From Lucifuga dentata (Eukaryota; Chordata; Actinopteri; Ophidiiformes; Bythitidae), in contig VXCM01001383.1 of NCBI GenBank assembly GCA_014773175.1, positions 8,248 to 72,247 on the forward strand: 64,000 bases of DNA, written 5' to 3'. Shown piece by piece: positions 35,751 to 48,089 of this stretch. Below the pieces are notes generated by a model. That model had not been told where the DNA came from. It saw nothing but the letters and a program-made list of their open reading frames with translations, and searched no databases. How positions within the stretch are numbered: position 1 is the stretch's first letter; the number at the start of each line of letters is the position of its first letter. Position numbers and translations under genes: made by a program.

Positions 35751-36142
35751 AAAAATGAAAGAAAAGAATTTAATGACACGTAAAAATTCTTTAAACTCCA
35801 GAGGATTAAACTGGGGTGACAGCACACTAAAACAAAAAAAAAAAACACAACTTAGCTGAAAACAAACGTGACAAAATATAACTATTTATTTACCAAGTTG
35901 AAAAATTGATTTATAATTTGTATCAAATAATGGAAAAGGCATCAGATGATTCAGACAGATAAAAGATACCAACATGAACAGCAGATACACTGGAAAAACA
36001 ATCAAAGCTACACTTTGCTTCATATACAAAATCAAGCCAGAATATCCTGAAAACCTGTGGAAAAAGACTTGAAACACGGTCTCAGACGTGTTGATGGCTA
36101 GGAATATTAAGTTGAAAGGACACTGTGTGAGGTTCAAATTAC

Positions 36143-36643
36143 TTAAAGGACCATACTGGCGATTTTGCATGGCAAAGCCCAACATATACAACCTGCATGT
36201 ATGTTACTGACAACCATTTTCCAAAACATAAAACTGTGTTTTAATTTGCCCTGATCTTTCAAAATCAAATGTTCAGGTGATACATCACCTGAAAAGTCAA
36301 TGTTTCACCTGCTAACACTTATGCACGATTGTACAAGACATGGTCATTTAAATTTCTCTGCAAAAGCCATCTTCTCCTGGGACATTCCACAGCAGAGACA
36401 TACATTGTCTTCTGTGCAGTTCTGTGTTGGGCCGGTAAAATAAAGTTACTTCGACAAAAAAATCTTAATAGACATTGAGTTTGAGCTGATGGATTATGTA
36501 TCTCAAGATCGTTTCAAGTATCTACAAGCTGAGGTTTAATAGTGTACTGGAATGAACTGAAACCAATGGCAGACTGGAAGGTAGAAAAAACAATTCTAAA
36601 ATTTACTGTTCCAGCATGAAAAATTGCCAGTATTGTCCTTTAA
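36143..36643 (+). mobile_element. TTAA-ended MITE, copy 6 (subfamily B, internally deleted)
   Basis: 501 bp. Left end TTAAAGGACCATACTGGC; right end GCCAGTATTGTCCTTTAA; about 80 bp missing near the right terminal repeat. Confidence 0.85.
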
Positions 36644-37087
36644 TTCAGTTAATCATACCAAATTCCTCTGAGATTTTTAGCCATATGTGCCACATTGAAG
36701 ACACTTTCATAAACATTCAGAGCTGCACTTTGACCTTTTTTTTGCCCAAAGAAAGTAATGGCAGAAAAACTGGACTGAATGGATTTCACCATAATGGTGA
36801 ATATAAAGATAAACTTGTAACTGAATTTGTGATTAAACCCAAAATGAAATAAGCAGGACAGTCAGCTGATACCAGTTTTTTTTTTTTTTTTTTTTTTNTT
36901 TTTTTTTTTTTTTTTTTACTGATCAAATAACTGCAACAGAACAGGACAAAATATATTGATTAGTGATATTTCCCCAAATGATGAAAACAAAAAGAACAAT
37001 GAACCAAAATGACAATACAACATATCCGTGATAATTTTCAGTTTTTAAAACCACACCAGCAGCTAAAAAAAAGTACTGCACTCTACA

Positions 37088-37235
37088 TCACTCTGATACT
37101 CATAACTCTGATATTCTAATACCCATAAGTCTGATATTCATAATAATTCTGATACTCATAATTCTGATAATCCAATACTCATAAGTATGATACTCCTAAG
37201 TCTGTTACTCATAATTCTAATACTCATGTCTGAGT
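37088..37235. repeat. Imperfect short tandem repeat
   Basis: About ten degenerate units of the type CTGATACTCATAA(T/G)T. Confidence 0.75.
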
Positions 37236-37239
37236 AGCA

Positions 37240-38943
37240 AAATCAACAGTCAACCAGAGTTCAAAGTGTTACTAAGGTCTACCATAATATCTCTCCAAAT
37301 TAAGTACAAATATTTTACCATCATGTACAATGACTTCTTTTTTCACCGTTTAGATGATAAAACAAAGTTGCGATCTAAGCTTTCTTGGTCAACATTGACA
37401 AATATGCATAGCTGTATAGATGAAAATTATATGCAATTGTTGTAAAAAAAAAAAATTGTAAACTCTTAAGAGGGAATAAACGAGATGGAGAAAGTCTGGA
37501 ATTACACACAACCACTAATTCTGAATGCTTCCAGACAACTTTATAGGATGGGGATGATTTTTGGTTAATCAAGGTGATCAGAATTTGAAGCAACATTAAA
37601 ATAAGTAAAGTGCCTCTCAACTATTAGTCAACAGTTTTCATTCCCTTCCTAAACTGAGAAAGTCGCTGGAAATAAGTAAGATGGCCTTCAGACAGATTAA
37701 GAGAAAGAAAAAGAGAAAGACATAAAAGCAGGCTGGAGGTAGAAACGCGGCTCCTAGTTCTGTTCTTGAAATGTTCCAGACATTGAGGGCGATGGCGACT
37801 TCCCTCACAAACTACCGGTTTGAGGCAGAAAAAGAAGAAAACTAAACCAAAAAGGGCTAACAGATTTTCAGATCTTCTCCTAAAGCAGGTCCGTAGAGTC
37901 TTCAAACTCTGTCCTTTGTGAGCTTAATCTCATTCAGTCAGGGATCCAGGTGCAGTGAGGACTGAAGACAAAGTGGAACCAGAATAGAACCAGTTCGGGG
38001 TGTAATGGTTCACCAAACAGTTTGTAATGTGGTTCATTTCTAGGATTAAAAAAATAGATCAATAATGAAACTAAAGCCTCACAATAGCGGAACTTGTTTG
38101 GAGTTATAAAAATCTTTGCTCAAAGGATCTGAGCAGCGTTAGCCGATTGAATCAAAAGACACAAATAAATACAGTGAAACACACAGAAGTTAATTTCTTA
38201 TTGATTACCTGAGCAAAACAAAATGAAAGACAGACTTGAGGCTCAAAATGATAATTCAATTTTCATTTGCTTCATTCATTTCATTTGCTAGTTCACATAT
38301 TTTCTTAGTTTTTGTGATAACAGATATGTCCACGTTTTAGGTGACAGTTCACTTTCAACAAACTTGTTGCTGTTTTGATGATTAGAAAACCAAAGTACTC
38401 TGTTTTAGAAGGACGATGGCGCTCTGAGCCGAAAGCTTCACGTGCTCACATTATGCATTTAATTCGGTTTAAAGGAAAAAAATATTTCAATGTAAATTAT
38501 TCTTCTGTTGACAATACCCATATCACACAGTATAGAAATATACTGTATATGCTGCCATATAATACACAGTTGTTGTATTGTTAAAGTATCTGCTGAAAGA
38601 CGACATAATCTTAATGTATTTTGTGATAAAATATTACACACACTCACATATACACACAAACATACTCCTTCTTTCCTCTATATCTGGGTGAGTCATAAAG
38701 GCACACTACACCACACGACAGAGCAAACACGTGAACCATTACACCCCTAGAACCTGTGGCAAGCTGATGGAGGTTTTACGATGACTGGTGGAGACNAACC
38801 ATTACACCCCTAGAACCTGTGGCAAGCTGATGGAGGTTTTACGATGACTGGTGGAGACGTTTCCATCTTGAAGAGAGAGCGGAAGGTTCTGTGGGAACGA
38901 CGGTGATGATCACGACGATGATTCCAGTGCTAAGGTTTGATGA
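37240..38943 (-). other. abhd17a: Probable abhd17a 3' untranslated region
   Basis: Follows the abhd17a stop on the minus strand; no gene. A possible ATTAAA signal lies at 38458-38463, so the end is uncertain. The N at 38796 separates identical copies 38734-38795 and 38797-38858. Confidence 0.45.
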
Positions 38944-39169
38944 TCAGGTGTGCTGCACCGCCAACTCCTGTCCTATGAAGCGGCGTAGGCGCTCCAGATA
39001 CTGGCTGTACAGTTCAATGTCATTGTGTCCCGCGCCTTCAACCCACAGAGGCTCCACCGCTTTGGGGCAGCGCTCGAACAGCGCCAGGCCGTGGGAGAAG
39101 TCGATCACCTCGTCCTCCGTGCCATGGATGATGAGCACCGGAGATGTGATTTTGGACACTTTCTCAATG
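38944..39169 (-). CDS. abhd17a: abhd17a exon 4 (last)
   Basis: Encodes [20 protein letters not shown] and the catalytic Asp264 and His293; ends QELAVQHT then TGA. Acceptor TTCAG|CATTGAG. Confidence 0.96.
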
Positions 39170-42100
39170 CTGAAGTGAAAAGAGAAGGCAGAACAAAAGT
39201 TTAGTGGTAGCCATCGTTTGTTCATTTTAGCCCTGAAGTACTTAAAAAAATGTCTTTAATGCCCTTAATTAAAATGGAGAAATGATACAGACGTTTAACA
39301 TGGTACAGCACTAAAACAAGCAAGTTTATCAAAGCAATGGCATTTCTAGAAACCGCATTAGCTACATTGTTATACTATATACATTATTATACTATATACA
39401 TTATTTCTAGAGCTGTGAATGCAATGATGCTGTTTGGCCACGTTTTGCCCACAGGGTGAGTGGCTCAGGTATAGTTAAAAGAAAAACTCACGTTTACTGG
39501 TTTGAAACCAATCTATTATTTGGTGTTACTTTTAAAACGCAATGTGTAGTTACCTGCAGACTGAGAAACAATGATTAATAACTAGTAGATTTGAAAAAAA
39601 AAAAAAATCAATAAATGCAAAATGCAAAACAATAAGATTGCAGGAATGTGGACTTGAACTTGCATATGAGCATTTTGAAGAACAAGAAGAGTCGAGTGAC
39701 AGATATGAGAGGTGGTGGGTGAGCAGCTGATCAGTGGGCTTACTCGCCCACTCTGAGCTGGAACACAGGAAGCTTCTTAGTTCACTATGCACACACGCAG
39801 AGTGAGTGAGGCATTCCCTGGTTCCTACCACCTCTTCTCCTCACCCACTCAAACCATCTGGGATTTGATTCTATTCAGGCTGGAAATGGCTACCATGGAT
39901 TTCGTCAGAATTGACCACAAAGGCTAAAGTGAGAAGACATACAGGAGACATGGAGCCTCACTAATAACAGCGTTTTACTCTGTCTTATTACCGTCCTGCC
40001 AGGGGAACTGTTTTGTGGCCATGGCTAAAAAATATAAACACAGTAAGAACACATTTGAGGGGGCTTAAATTACAAGTCACGACAATTACAAACTGTAGTA
40101 ATTACTACAATTACAAATCACGTGTGGCACCAAATCAAATACAAAGTCCTACAGAATATAAAAAGATCTAAAAAGTTTACAACCAGCCACGTGTTCTGCA
40201 ATGCTACTTATTATTATTAAAGATCATATCACTAATTCTGACATGTTTGTCTGAGCTTGTTCTCATCTTAACAAACATTGTTAGCATTAGAATTTATAAC
40301 ATACACTACAGGCCAGAAGTTTGAGACCAACCCCAGAGTTAGCATGACCAGACTGTGAACCGAGTTAATCATATGATATGGGAGAAGGCAGACAGCATTG
40401 AATAGAATGTTAAAACACATACTGTAAGTAAGGGAGTTTGGGTAAGGGCGTTAGAACACAACTGGAGTGCCAGTGCACTACTACAGACTGGGCATGCCTT
40501 CATTAAAAATCATTTCACATTATGTAGCCATAGTGGCTACATAATGTGCTCTTGTTGACAAATTCTTCTTGAAAACTAATTAGTTACATTTATTTTATAT
40601 ATATTTTTGTCATTTCCTGTGCAATAAATTGAAAAACAAACAGTGCATTGATGATTTTTTTTTTTAAATCTGGGGGTGGCCTCAAACTTCTGGCCTGCAG
40701 TGTACACCTGGACAGTCTCATCATAAATGTTAAAGAGGTGTGGAACAAACCTCTGAGACTTGAACATGCTGACGCAATGTCTAGTTTTGCTAAAATGTCT
40801 GTCTTGCTCTCTTGCAAACCATTCAAATCACAAAGTAAAAATCCTTTGTAATTTTCTTACTTTTATGTAATGAATGTGCTCCCTACGGATGGCTCTGATT
40901 GGATGTACTGGAGGTAAAAATAAACAGAGACGGGACCCATGTCAAGAAAAATCTCTTCCAAAGCAGAAGGATTTTATATTACCGGTAAGTCAAATTCAAC
41001 TTATAACTACAATAACAGTAAGTAACTTGACCAAAGTGGACATCTACAAAAATGTGTATGAATTATCTCTGCCTGGCAACTCTCACTTGCCAGGCAGTCC
41101 AAGTGTCCATTAATAACTATCAACATAATTCCATTTAAAAGTTCTATAAAGTTATGCACACAAAGTTTAAGACAGAGATGGTCTCGTGTTGAGAAGTCAA
41201 AATTTCACTTGAATGGTCCTTTATACCTGCTGACAGTGACTGATTAAATTACTATAGTACATTTAATGTGACTTGTCATAATTTAACACTATCTAGATTA
41301 TCTGCAGATTAAACTATGGACTTATTGAGCAATAATAGGAGACTTGCAGGAGGAGGTCTGATAATTATTGGTGTGAATAATGAGGGTTATTATATTTGAC
41401 ATTATGATATGTGAACGACGCAGCACGAGTCTTTGTAGAAGGCCACAGAAATGCAATTTAGACATGCATCACTGCAGCTGAATAACATCTTTCAAAAAAG
41501 GGGCCAAAATGAAAATGACGGCTGTGCGAGGGGAGATCATGCACCGTGGAAAGATGCTCCAAACTAGAGATGATCCAAAACAAAACAAGAATAGTTATTT
41601 TAGTGCAGATGTTTGTCTTGGATAAGAAATCCTTTCACAACTGAGAGCTGCAATTATGTTGTTCTGTTGGCAGCTCTGTAATTATGTGGAAATGCCAACA
41701 GAGCCAAATAGTCTTTAAACGTGTGTGTGTGTGTGTGTGTGTGTGTATCATATCTCCATGGCCGCCTTATTTAAGGATTTTATGTGGAAAACAGTGTAAA
41801 GATTTCATTTTTATATGGGAGAATTTCTTTTAGAAAAATTTGATCCTTACAGCCAAATTCATATTATAATTACAAGTCATGTGTAACATATCACAAGCAA
41901 AAAAAAAAAAAAANAAAAAAAAAAAAAAAATATATACCACAACTCAAAACACACATATCGATGAATACCACATCATCGGATTTTAAATGATGTCAAACAA
42001 AGAGTCAAACATAAGTCTATAATTGAGGCGGACAAAATGTTCCAAATTTGCATGAGTCAGATACTCACTTGGGGAAAGCGTCGAAGCAGTAGGTTTTCTT

Positions 42101-44988
42101 TGTGTCGGGGAAAGCGACTCTCATGCCAGACGTGAGAGGTGAGTGCAAGACCACTGCAGCACACTCATAGCGTGACGCCAGGTCCACAGTGGGCACGGTG
42201 CCAATGCTCTGTCCATATAGGATAATGTGCTCGGGGCTGATGCCATACCTGCTTACAATAAGCAGCAGCATTAGCAAAGCCTGCTAATATAAGCTAAACA
42301 TGCCAAGTGCAAGACTAACAACAACATGTGACAGTTAAAAATGTTTACTGCTTTTAAATAAATCAGTTGATCTTCTGATTAATGTGTTGATTATTCAATT
42401 AATCATTTAGTCTACTAAATGTCACCATGACAAATTGCAAATAACCAACAATATTTTCATTTCTTACTTTGAGAAGCAGACAAGAAGGCAAGATTTTTAA
42501 ATACACATATTTATAGATTTTGAAAGCGAGCAAACAATTGGTACTTTTACTTAATGACACCTATTCAATTAGCAAAATTCTGATCAATTTTCAGTTATCA
42601 TGCCTCAGCTGGCCCTCTGTCTATCTCCCTCCACCCATGCGACTCTTTCTCCTTTGACCCTGCTGCATTCGTCCTGCTCTGGCCCAATCTTTGCCATCTT
42701 TCTTTACCCAATTATCTTTATTTAACCCTCCTTCCTCTCTCATCTTCATTTTTCACCCTACCTTGCTTGTTTTTAGTAGACAAGTGTTTCACCATAACGC
42801 ATCTGAACCCTTCAACATATGTAACGCTTAGTGTTGAGACACTTATGATAAAGCTAAACATACGGTAAGTGAATCCTGCTGCAACACTGCCAGACACACA
42901 ATTTCAATCATCAACTTAAATGTGTATGTAAACCGATTCTCTTGCAGCGTACCGTGTGCGCAGGGCGTGCCAGGCAGCGTCTATGTCTGCGTAGAGGTTC
43001 TTCTCAGAGGGCTTGCCCGTGCTGACACCGTAGCCTGAGTAGTCATAGGAAAAGATGTTGCAGTTGATGCGAGTGCCGAGGCCGATGTAGAAACTGCTCA
43101 TCTGACCCAAGTCCACGGCGTTACCGTGTGAGAAAAGCACCGTGAACCTGAGGGAGTTAACAGATGGAGGAATAGGGTTTGTGCAGGGTCAAATAAAGAA
43201 AATCCAAAGCATTACACCCCATCAACAAATTAGCTGAAGTATATACTGCTGTTATTATATGACATATCCAGATACATTTTGATTTACAGAATGATCCTAG
43301 AGTTGATCCTTCATCACTTTCAAACCCTACAATTTATAGTGTTGCTAAATGAGCAAGATTACTTTATAGAAAATGAACATCTTTAACTAATGCTTTGTTC
43401 AGGTGCATATGACAGATGATATGCATAATCACTAGAACTTCTTTTGTACTGAATGTGTTGCAATGTCACGGGCCCATTTAACAATAACATGATAACAGAG
43501 GGAAAAAGATCAAATTCATCCACGAATCTGTTGTTAAGACCGACAAAACCAGTTTTCTTGGACTCTGAGCCAATAGGGCTTTGACTGAAACTGCCATGTG
43601 TTGTGAGATTAGTTTACAAAGATGGAGTCCTGACAAATGACTCTTACTTCTAGACATTTTGTACAACCTGAGAAGCAGAGTATCCACTATAATCCCTGGG
43701 TATTCTAACCTGTGCCGTTATTCATGAATGCATGTTGCTCCCAAGAGCAATCTGATACTTTGTCTACACACTGATTGTTTGAGTTCTTCCCACCGTGGTT
43801 TCGTTTATGAGCCCAAATAGTTTTCGGTTTTGCTCCTGGCTTTCTTTATTTCAAGTATGGCATTGTAATGACTCGGCCATATCAGGTCTAATTTAAATTC
43901 ATTCTTGTGTAATACTAGATAGACATTAGTACAAGGTAGACTGTAACACAAGCCTGTCCATTTCTTTTTAATTGATTTGGTAAATTAGTCAGCAGCACCA
44001 GAATGAGCACTGAACTTAAGCCACATACTTTTACATGTCAGCACATGAAATATAGGTGATTCTTAGGCTGAATGACACGATTACTACTCATAAAATATCT
44101 GCCAAAAACTGAGGGGCACAAACCTATAGGAATGAAGGCCAGACAAAAGAAAATGTTTAAATATAAAACTCATACCTCGCAACAACATATGACTCTTGTT
44201 ATCAATGTCGTGGTAAAAATCACAACCAGAATTACCAAGCATGGTAGAAAGGCTGCATTCAAGTTCATACAAAGCAGCAGATTTTAGAGTTTAATGAATG
44301 AAAGAAATGGTTAAAAAAAAAAAAAAAAAAAACAGATTGTGAATAAAAATGATCCACTGAAAAGCAGGAAGAGAAAAACTTTGAGTCAGCTGAGTCAACA
44401 GGGAAACAAGTCAGGGAAGCAGACCTGGATGCGAGGAGACAGAGTTCAGAGGAGACAAAAGAGAAGGGTGGAAACGTCTCTAAGGAAGTGTGACACACTG
44501 ACCTAAAGAGAAACAGGAAAGGGTAAGCAAACCCGCTGATCTAATGCACGTACCAATTAATTTGAACTCTACAAGTCAACAGATAAATTCACTCAAAACA
44601 ATGGCAAACCTTTAAAAAAAAAACCCTACCTGGCATTAGGAGCACAGCGGATGTGCATGCAGCTGACTCTGTTCCCTCGGCTGGAGCGAGTGAGGAAGAC
44701 CTCCGTGGTGTCCAGCTCTCTCTGAGCATACTGAAACTCTGCTCGCTCTGTCAGGTGGAGCTTCCATCTCCCCTCCACGACCCCAGTACTGCCACTTCCC
44801 GAAACCGCCGCTCCACTCCTCGACCGCAGACTCGAGTTCCCCATCGCCCCTGGTGCGCCTGCCTCTGGGTCTGGAAGAAAGGTGTATGTGGGCTCAGGAG
44901 GCAGGAAGGCGAGCTTGGCTGCGATGCGGTTGGGACACGGCGGGCAGCAGAACAGGCAGCAGAGCTCACTGAGAGAGAGGCCATTCAT
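38944..44988 (-). CDS. abhd17a: Alpha/beta-hydrolase 17A, palmitoyl-protein thioesterase
   Basis: ABHD17 proteins are serine hydrolases anchored to plasma and recycling membranes that remove palmitate from N-Ras, PSD-95 and other proteins. Four coding exons join in phase: 44630-44988, 42953-43147, 42069-42248, 38944-39169, giving 319 residues (human ABHD17A 310). The N-terminal cluster Cys10, 11, 14, 15, 18 ([13 protein letters not shown]) is the palmitoylated membrane anchor. Nucleophile Ser199 sits in GQSIG, Asp264 in HGTEDEVID and His293 in GAGHND, a complete catalytic triad. ABHD17A rather than B or C is favoured by [18 protein letters not shown] and [11 protein letters not shown]. Start chosen because [11 protein letters not shown] is the family N-terminus. 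Convergent with rgl1. Confidence 0.95.
40302..40704. mobile_element. Tc1/mariner-like non-autonomous element
   Basis: Terminal inverted repeats of about 35 bp: left TACACTACAGGCCAGAAGTT, right AACTTCTGGCCTGCAGTGTA, each starting at a TA. About 400 bp, no transposase. In abhd17a intron 3. Confidence 0.85.
40516..40548. repeat. Perfect 15-bp hairpin
   Basis: CACATTATGTAGCCA, loop TAG, TGGCTACATAATGTG; lies inside the Tc1-like element. Confidence 0.95.
41330..41705. promoter_or_regulatory. Possible conserved non-coding element in abhd17a intron 3
   Basis: A complex, non-repetitive stretch with several TAATTATT/AATTATG homeobox-like sites and a 10-bp inverted repeat (TCTGTTGGCA 41663-41672, TGCCAACAGA 41693-41702). 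Conservation cannot be tested here. Confidence 0.25.
41721..41747. repeat. (GT)n microsatellite
   Basis: GT run in abhd17a intron 3. Confidence 0.85.
42069..42248 (-). CDS. abhd17a: abhd17a exon 3, nucleophile elbow
   Basis: [20 protein letters not shown] with Ser199, then [30 protein letters not shown] acceptor, AA|GTGAGT donor. Confidence 0.96.
42355..42605. mobile_element. hAT-like 'gattaatcgattag' MITE, copy 1
   Basis: CAATTAATCATTTAGTCTAC with TCAGTTGATCTTCTGATTAA near the left; a diverged member of the teleost family represented again at 62286-62617. Confidence 0.5.
42953..43147 (-). CDS. abhd17a: abhd17a exon 2
   Basis: [20 protein letters not shown] and [20 protein letters not shown]; the HGNA oxyanion region of the hydrolase fold. 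Confidence 0.96.
44630..44988 (-). CDS. abhd17a: abhd17a exon 1 (coding)
   Basis: Cys-rich N-terminus, a Gly/Ser-rich insert (about 43-73) of variable length, then [26 protein letters not shown] acceptor six bases upstream of the ATG (exon start 44994) implies a separate 5' UTR exon. Confidence 0.95.
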
Positions 44989-45447
44989 CCTTCACTGTGC
45001 AGGAGGACAAGAGGATCAGTGTGCTGATAACTCCACATCATCCCACTGTTAAAACAACAATCTATTTATTACAATGTAATGTACAAGGCTCTCAGTTTGA
45101 AAGCCACAGTGTTTACAAAGGAAAAAGTTTAAACAGCACGACACAGAACAATACATATACTGATTAGTCCTTTACAGTGATTTACCAAGTTATAAACCCA
45201 ACTATTATTCAGTTTACAATGACTTGAAAGAGACACTTGAGGAGTTTTGGGTTGGTTAGGCTCTGTAAGGAATTCACGAGATATCACTAGAGGCCCTGGT
45301 AATCTGTGATAGGCATTTGTCATTATAACAACATATTGTATAAAAAACACTGAATCAAAACTTTGTTACAGAGAACATAATCAATAGCTCAGTGTAAGAT
45401 GCAAGCGCGTCACTCAAAACATCAGCATAAGACGTAATCACACCTAC

Positions 45448-46210
45448 CTGTTGAATAGAAAAGCTCACTATGAGCAAAATAAATAAAATCCAACAAAGAA
45501 AACTCTTTAAAAAGTCGGACACATCCGCAAACAGGATGCGGTTGTGTCTCCTGTCAGCAAGGAAAAGCAGACTTCGGTGAAGCCTACCAAGTTTTATTTA
45601 CAAAATATGCGGGCTGCTTTCTGCGTGGTGACTGAAGTCCAGATCACATCCATCTTGTCCACTTGTTTTAGATACGTAGATGTCGTAATGCTCCTCAAAC
45701 GCGAGCTGGTTATTTTAAGAAAACAGGATGCGTTCCTTCAGTTTTATACTTGTGTTGACGCCAATTTAACAAACGATTCCGCACGACTGACGGTCGAATT
45801 CACAAAACAAACTCTCAAGCTTTTCACAACCGTAATGCCGTTTCCAATTGTACGAACTAAGAGTAGCTGTAAATTTAAGTTGCATTTTCTTTTTTTTTTA
45901 CAACATGAAGTGTTCTCTTTTGTGTCTACGTTTACGAGCTAACGCTACGCTGGCTTAAGCTAGCAAGAAGACGTAAACACGGCTTGTCAATTAAAAACTA
46001 CGTTCATACGCGGACACCCAACGTAAAACACCATTAAGACACAGTTTGGAAAAAGTCTTAAGGACTCCCAAAATCCATCCTGGGGGTGTCAGAGTTTAGA
46101 CTGATTTTATAGACAGCAAATTGTCGTTAAATTAATCCATGTTCGTGCGGTGTTTTCCCACTTCTCCGCTGTTTCACCGCATCCGGAAGCGGCAGCTGAC
46201 GGGATATGAC
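45448..46210 (-). promoter_or_regulatory. abhd17a: Probable abhd17a promoter and non-coding first exon
   Basis: A strong minus-strand donor CAACAG|GTAGGT ends a candidate 5' UTR exon at 45448. Upstream the sequence becomes CpG-richer, with an ETS site CCGGAAGCGG at 46183-46192. Exact transcription start unknown. Confidence 0.5.
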
Positions 46211-46260
46211 GTAGGGAGTTACCTCTGGACAATTCAGGGAACTCGTTGTCTCAGTGACAC

Positions 46261-47384
46261 TCGTGGGCGATATTGTGAAAAAGATAACATATTTCAGCTT
46301 TATTGTTAATTTACAAATTTGAAGGGAAAAAAGTGTGTGTTGATGTAAGTGTTGATATGAGTGGTGACGTAAGCGCGCATGAATCAACACAAGTACTTTG
46401 TGTCAAAATTGATGGCTCTAATTAGTAAGAACAAGATGTGTCATAATTTCTGTACACACACACACACCACTACCTCATAGCCCAGAAAATGCAAACATAT
46501 TCCATAGTCGCCCACAATCATTAACTGTTCTTGTGTATAGCAATTAAATGTACTAATTGAGGAACATTGATTAAAGTGTAAACCAAAGCATATTTGTTCA
46601 AATTAATCACTGTAATACAACTGGGGCTTTCTCCAACAATTGGGTATTTGGAACCCACAAGATTGATCCATATTCTAGATTTGAGGGAGCTCCAGATAAC
46701 TCAGTAAACCTACATTTTACAACACATCCCTATTATAATAATCATACATAAATCCCCATATACATAAATCCCCATAATAATACTGTTTAGTCCTCTTGCT
46801 TTGTTTTGTATGCCAGCAGTGGCAGGAAGTAAACTGACAGAGACACATCAGGGCAACAGCGTCCACTGCTGTGTCTCCTGTCATGAACCACTGATTAATG
46901 TTAATGTATCTATACATTAGCAAGGCTACGTGCTTAAATTAATTACACCTTCTCTGAAGTGTGTATTTCCTGCATGGATTTATATGTCCAGTTGAAAATA
47001 ACCTGTACACTGATTGTGCCATAACACCTTCTTATTTGTCATGTAGCAAGATTCGAACACTTATTTGGACATCAGTTTCAGGCCCTTGTGATGATTTTCT
47101 AGGTCTTGTCTAGTGACTTTTGAGAACTCAGAACTAGTATTTGTTTCTTATCATTTCTTATTTCTTATTCATGATAACATTTCTTCCAAGAACATGATGA
47201 ACTAATATCCATAGAATATGACTGCAAGCATCCACCAAAAGGATTCAAAACTGCTGTTTGGTGAGACATCCAAAGAAGAATTTAGAGAATTTAGAGAATT
47301 ATCTATTTTATATTAAATCAGCTCCATTCAAGCCTTGTTATCATTTTTTAAATTCACAAAACTTAAGATTTTCAAGGCCTTGTG
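46261..47384. other. No gene seen
   Basis: AT-rich intergenic DNA between the abhd17a promoter and the zfand6 3' end. Confidence 0.55.
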
Positions 47385-47640
47385 TAGACCACAGATTCCC
47401 AGTCCTGCTCTTGGAGAAACCACAGTGTGGCATATTTTCCATTTCTCCCTGTGTACCCTCAGGATTGGTAAACTCAGGTGTTCCCTTGAAGATGTGTTGC
47501 CTCCCAGCTCTTGATTTGGCTAAGGACACCTAATCCAGTTAATCATGTGCAGGAGCAGGCAGGGAGAGATGGAAAATATGCAGCGCTGTGAGTGCCCAGG
47601 AGCAGGATTACTAACCCCTGGTTTACAGTATTTATTATGA
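47385..47640. mobile_element. hAT-like palindromic MITE
   Basis: ACCACAGATTCCCAGTCCTG at the left and CAGGATTACTAACCCCTGGT at the right are approximately inverted; inner GGCATATTTTCCATTTCTCC matches inverted GGAGAGATGGAAAATATGC-type sequence. Same design as 12452-12665. Confidence 0.72.
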
Positions 47641-47918
47641 CCTTCACAGACAATGGTGGTTCAAGGAATGGAAAAAAGACCCTGCACATCTATGGAACAA
47701 TGAGACAGGTATTTTCACTGATTTTGGCTACTGTTTGACCACGAACAGACCATGCTTGGTTGACATCTCTGACCTCCTGTTAGGTTATTTGACTTGTTAG
47801 GATTGTGTGTGGAGTCCTCAGCAAACTTGCATCGTAAGTCCACCCAACTTCAACCCAAAAAGAGGTCAAATCAACCTGAATAAATACAAGGAGTGTAGGT
47901 GTACATGAAATTAACTCT

Positions 47919-47940
47919 CTCTCTCTCTCTCTCTCTCTCT
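47919..47940. repeat. (CT)n microsatellite
   Basis: CT run. Confidence 0.8.
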
Positions 47941-48089
47941 AAGATTGTACAGTTTTATAACATTAAATACATCAAATACTTGGACAACTGTTCCGAGAAT
48001 AAAAATACCAGGAGACAGAGATAGCGATTGACTTTCAGCCTTTCCAAATGTGTAAAGCAATAAATACAAAAGACAAGTGTAATTTAAAA

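Noticed and set aside
45544..45942. 132-codon + strand ORF upstream of abhd17a
   Set aside because: No coding bias or family match; lies in the abhd17a promoter/5' region on the other strand.
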